Part shown: positions 62,886-64,000 of the stretch, piece after piece
How the letters are laid out: each line of letters begins with the position of its first letter
Position numbering within the stretch: the stretch's first letter is position 1
NCBI GenBank assembly: GCA_947488305.1
Contig: CANKZM010000002.1
Coordinates: 124,001 to 188,000 of the forward strand
Reading direction: 5' to 3'
DNA from: an uncultured Roseobacter sp.
GTDB taxonomy: Bacteria > Pseudomonadota > Alphaproteobacteria > Rhodobacterales > Rhodobacteraceae
DNA length: 64,000 nt
Program-made: the position numbers and the translations under genes
Notes under the pieces: model-generated
Databases searched by the model: none
Seen by the model: the letters and a program-made list of their open reading frames with translations, nothing else
What the model was told of the DNA's origin: nothing

Positions 62886-64000
62886 TCAGACAAAGGTGGA
62901 TTCCCGGTTTTCGGCATATCGGAAAACCGCGAAGACACAGATTCCTGTGCAGAAGAGCAATACCGTCGAAAACGCCGCTGCCAGCCCGAATTCACCATCA
63001 AGAACTGCGAGGTAGATCTGAACCGGCATGGTGACTGTACCGGAATCGTACAGGATCAGCGTCCCCGACAGCTCATTGATGGCTGTGATAAACCCCATCA
63101 GCGAACCTACGATAAGGCCGGGGATAATCAGGGGGATCGTGACTTGTACAAAGGCCGTTAGGGGCGGTGCGCCGAGATTGATCGCAGCTTCTTCCATGGA
63201 CGGCTTTATCTGCCGCAGGCTCGACGTTGTGGAACGCACGCCATAGGGTAGGCGGCGAATAAAATAGAGAAGGATCAGCAACGTGGCCACCGAAATCCCG
63301 CTGAATGCACCTGAGCGGAAAGTGGTGACAAAGCCGATCGCCATGACAACTCCGGGAACCAGATAGGGCACCATCATCAGGAAATCGATTGCGCCGGAGG
63401 CTGCGGTTTCGCGTCGGACAATCACATAGCTGATGAGGGCCGAGAAGATCGTGATCAGCAATACGGCGCAGAGCGAGAACAGAAAGCTGTTGAAGATCGC
63501 ATCTGGCGCTGTTCTCCAGATGCGCAGGTAGCTTTCGAAGCCGAATCCGCCCACGAAAACGGGGCCGTTAGTTTTCAGGAATGACGTGTAGACGACCACA
63601 AAGGTCGGCAGCATCGCAATCAGGACCGTACCGTGACAAAAGACGTGCACGGCCCAATTGCGCCAACCCGTCAGGTGTTGCCGTACCGGCAAGTTGGTCA
63701 GGCTGCTGGCGTAGCGACGGCGGGAAAGGATGCGGCGCTGCGCGAGAAGGGCCAGCATAGAGATCGCCATCATGATCATCGATACGGTCACCGCCATGGT
63801 CGGCAAGCCACCCAGTTCAGATCGGTAAGCGGAAAAAGCGATGGTCGACAACGTGCGAAATCCGCGTCCTAGGATAGCAGGAGTCCCGAAGTCGGCGATG
63901 GCCAACACGAAACAGATAATCGCCCCGGTGCTCACGGCCGGAAAAACCAGAGGCAGCGTCACCTTTCGGAATCGCTGCAATGGTGTGCAGCCCAAACTTT
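62886..64000 (-). CDS. ABC transporter permease (FbpB-type, two-domain), partial
   Basis: C-terminal 369 residues of an inner-membrane permease that continues beyond the window edge. It contains the EAA loop and last segments of a first domain (GCTPLQRFRKVTLPLVFPAV) and a complete second domain with EEAAINLGAPPLTAFVQVTI. Two fused domains are typical for iron(III), phosphonate (2-aminoethylphosphonate) or putrescine-like importers; the ligand cannot be told without the missing binding protein. Adjacent to a PP2C-like phosphatase. Confidence 0.88.
   Translation of the reverse strand, partial: SLGCTPLQRFRKVTLPLVFPAVSTGAIICFVLAIADFGTPAILGRGFRTLSTIAFSAYRSELGGLPTMAVTVSMIMMAISMLALLAQRRILSRRRYASSLTNLPVRQHLTGWRNWAVHVFCHGTVLIAMLPTFVVVYTSFLKTNGPVFVGGFGFESYLRIWRTAPDAIFNSFLFSLCAVLLITIFSALISYVIVRRETAASGAIDFLMMVPYLVPGVVMAIGFVTTFRSGAFSGISVATLLILLYFIRRLPYGVRSTTSSLRQIKPSMEEAAINLGAPPLTAFVQVTIPLIIPGLIVGSLMGFITAINELSGTLILYDSGTVTMPVQIYLAVLDGEFGLAAAFSTVLLFCTGICVFAVFRYAENRESTFV

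Overview
The window looks like the chromosome of a marine Roseobacter-type alphaproteobacterium. Inference rests on gene content: Tmm, Tdm, a DUF3445-type dimethylamine monooxygenase, GmaS, Mgs, Mgd and TmoXWV occur together in that clade. GTG/TTG starts, ATGA and TGATG stop-start overlaps and moderately high GC also fit. No rRNA, tRNA, CRISPR array, insertion sequence or phage gene was seen.

Layout. 0-4.3 kb: an MFS transporter with a SnoaL-like protein, a LuxR-HTH/GAF protein, a lipocalin-like protein and a TauD-type dioxygenase. 4.3-4.9 kb: a decayed tail of a DMT permease gene. 4.9-12.6 kb: a LysR regulator followed by a catabolic operon (aldehyde dehydrogenase, metal-site-deficient M19 dipeptidase homologue, an unrecognised 571-residue protein, a DUF3726 protein and a BCCT transporter), closed by a terminator. 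12.9-15.0 kb: an FAD oxidoreductase and a uracil-DNA glycosylase family protein. 15.1-33.1 kb: an envelope and stress-like accessory region with an SPW-type membrane protein, an AraC regulator with two matching operator-like sites, DUF4142, a cupredoxin, a second AraC regulator, two tandem secreted amidohydrolases, a GYD-like protein, an OprB-type porin, an RcnB-like protein, a 31-residue membrane peptide, two MscS channels, a cupin, a membrane-anchored helical protein, an outer-membrane barrel, a phospholipase D lipoprotein and a DUF1254/DUF1214 protein.

34.3-61.9 kb is one long methylated-amine island. TmoX, TmoW and TmoV import trimethylamine N-oxide. Tmm oxidises trimethylamine to the N-oxide, Tdm splits it to dimethylamine and formaldehyde, the DmmABC monooxygenase with DmmD takes dimethylamine to methylamine, GmaS makes gamma-glutamylmethylamide, MgsABC makes N-methylglutamate and MgdABCD returns glutamate while passing the methyl group to tetrahydrofolate. 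An Amt transporter with a small membrane partner handles ammonium or methylammonium. Two regulators (XRE-cupin and GlxA-type AraC) sit in the middle. A CTGTCAG/CTGGCAG element recurs in three divergent promoter regions, and several terminator-like hairpins divide the island.

61.9-64 kb: a PP2C-like phosphatase and a two-domain ABC permease that runs off the window end.

Least explained items: the 571-residue protein/DUF3726/atypical M19 operon, the AraC operator pair with its targets, the truncated globin between tdm and tmm, and the 31-residue peptide coupled to an MscS gene.
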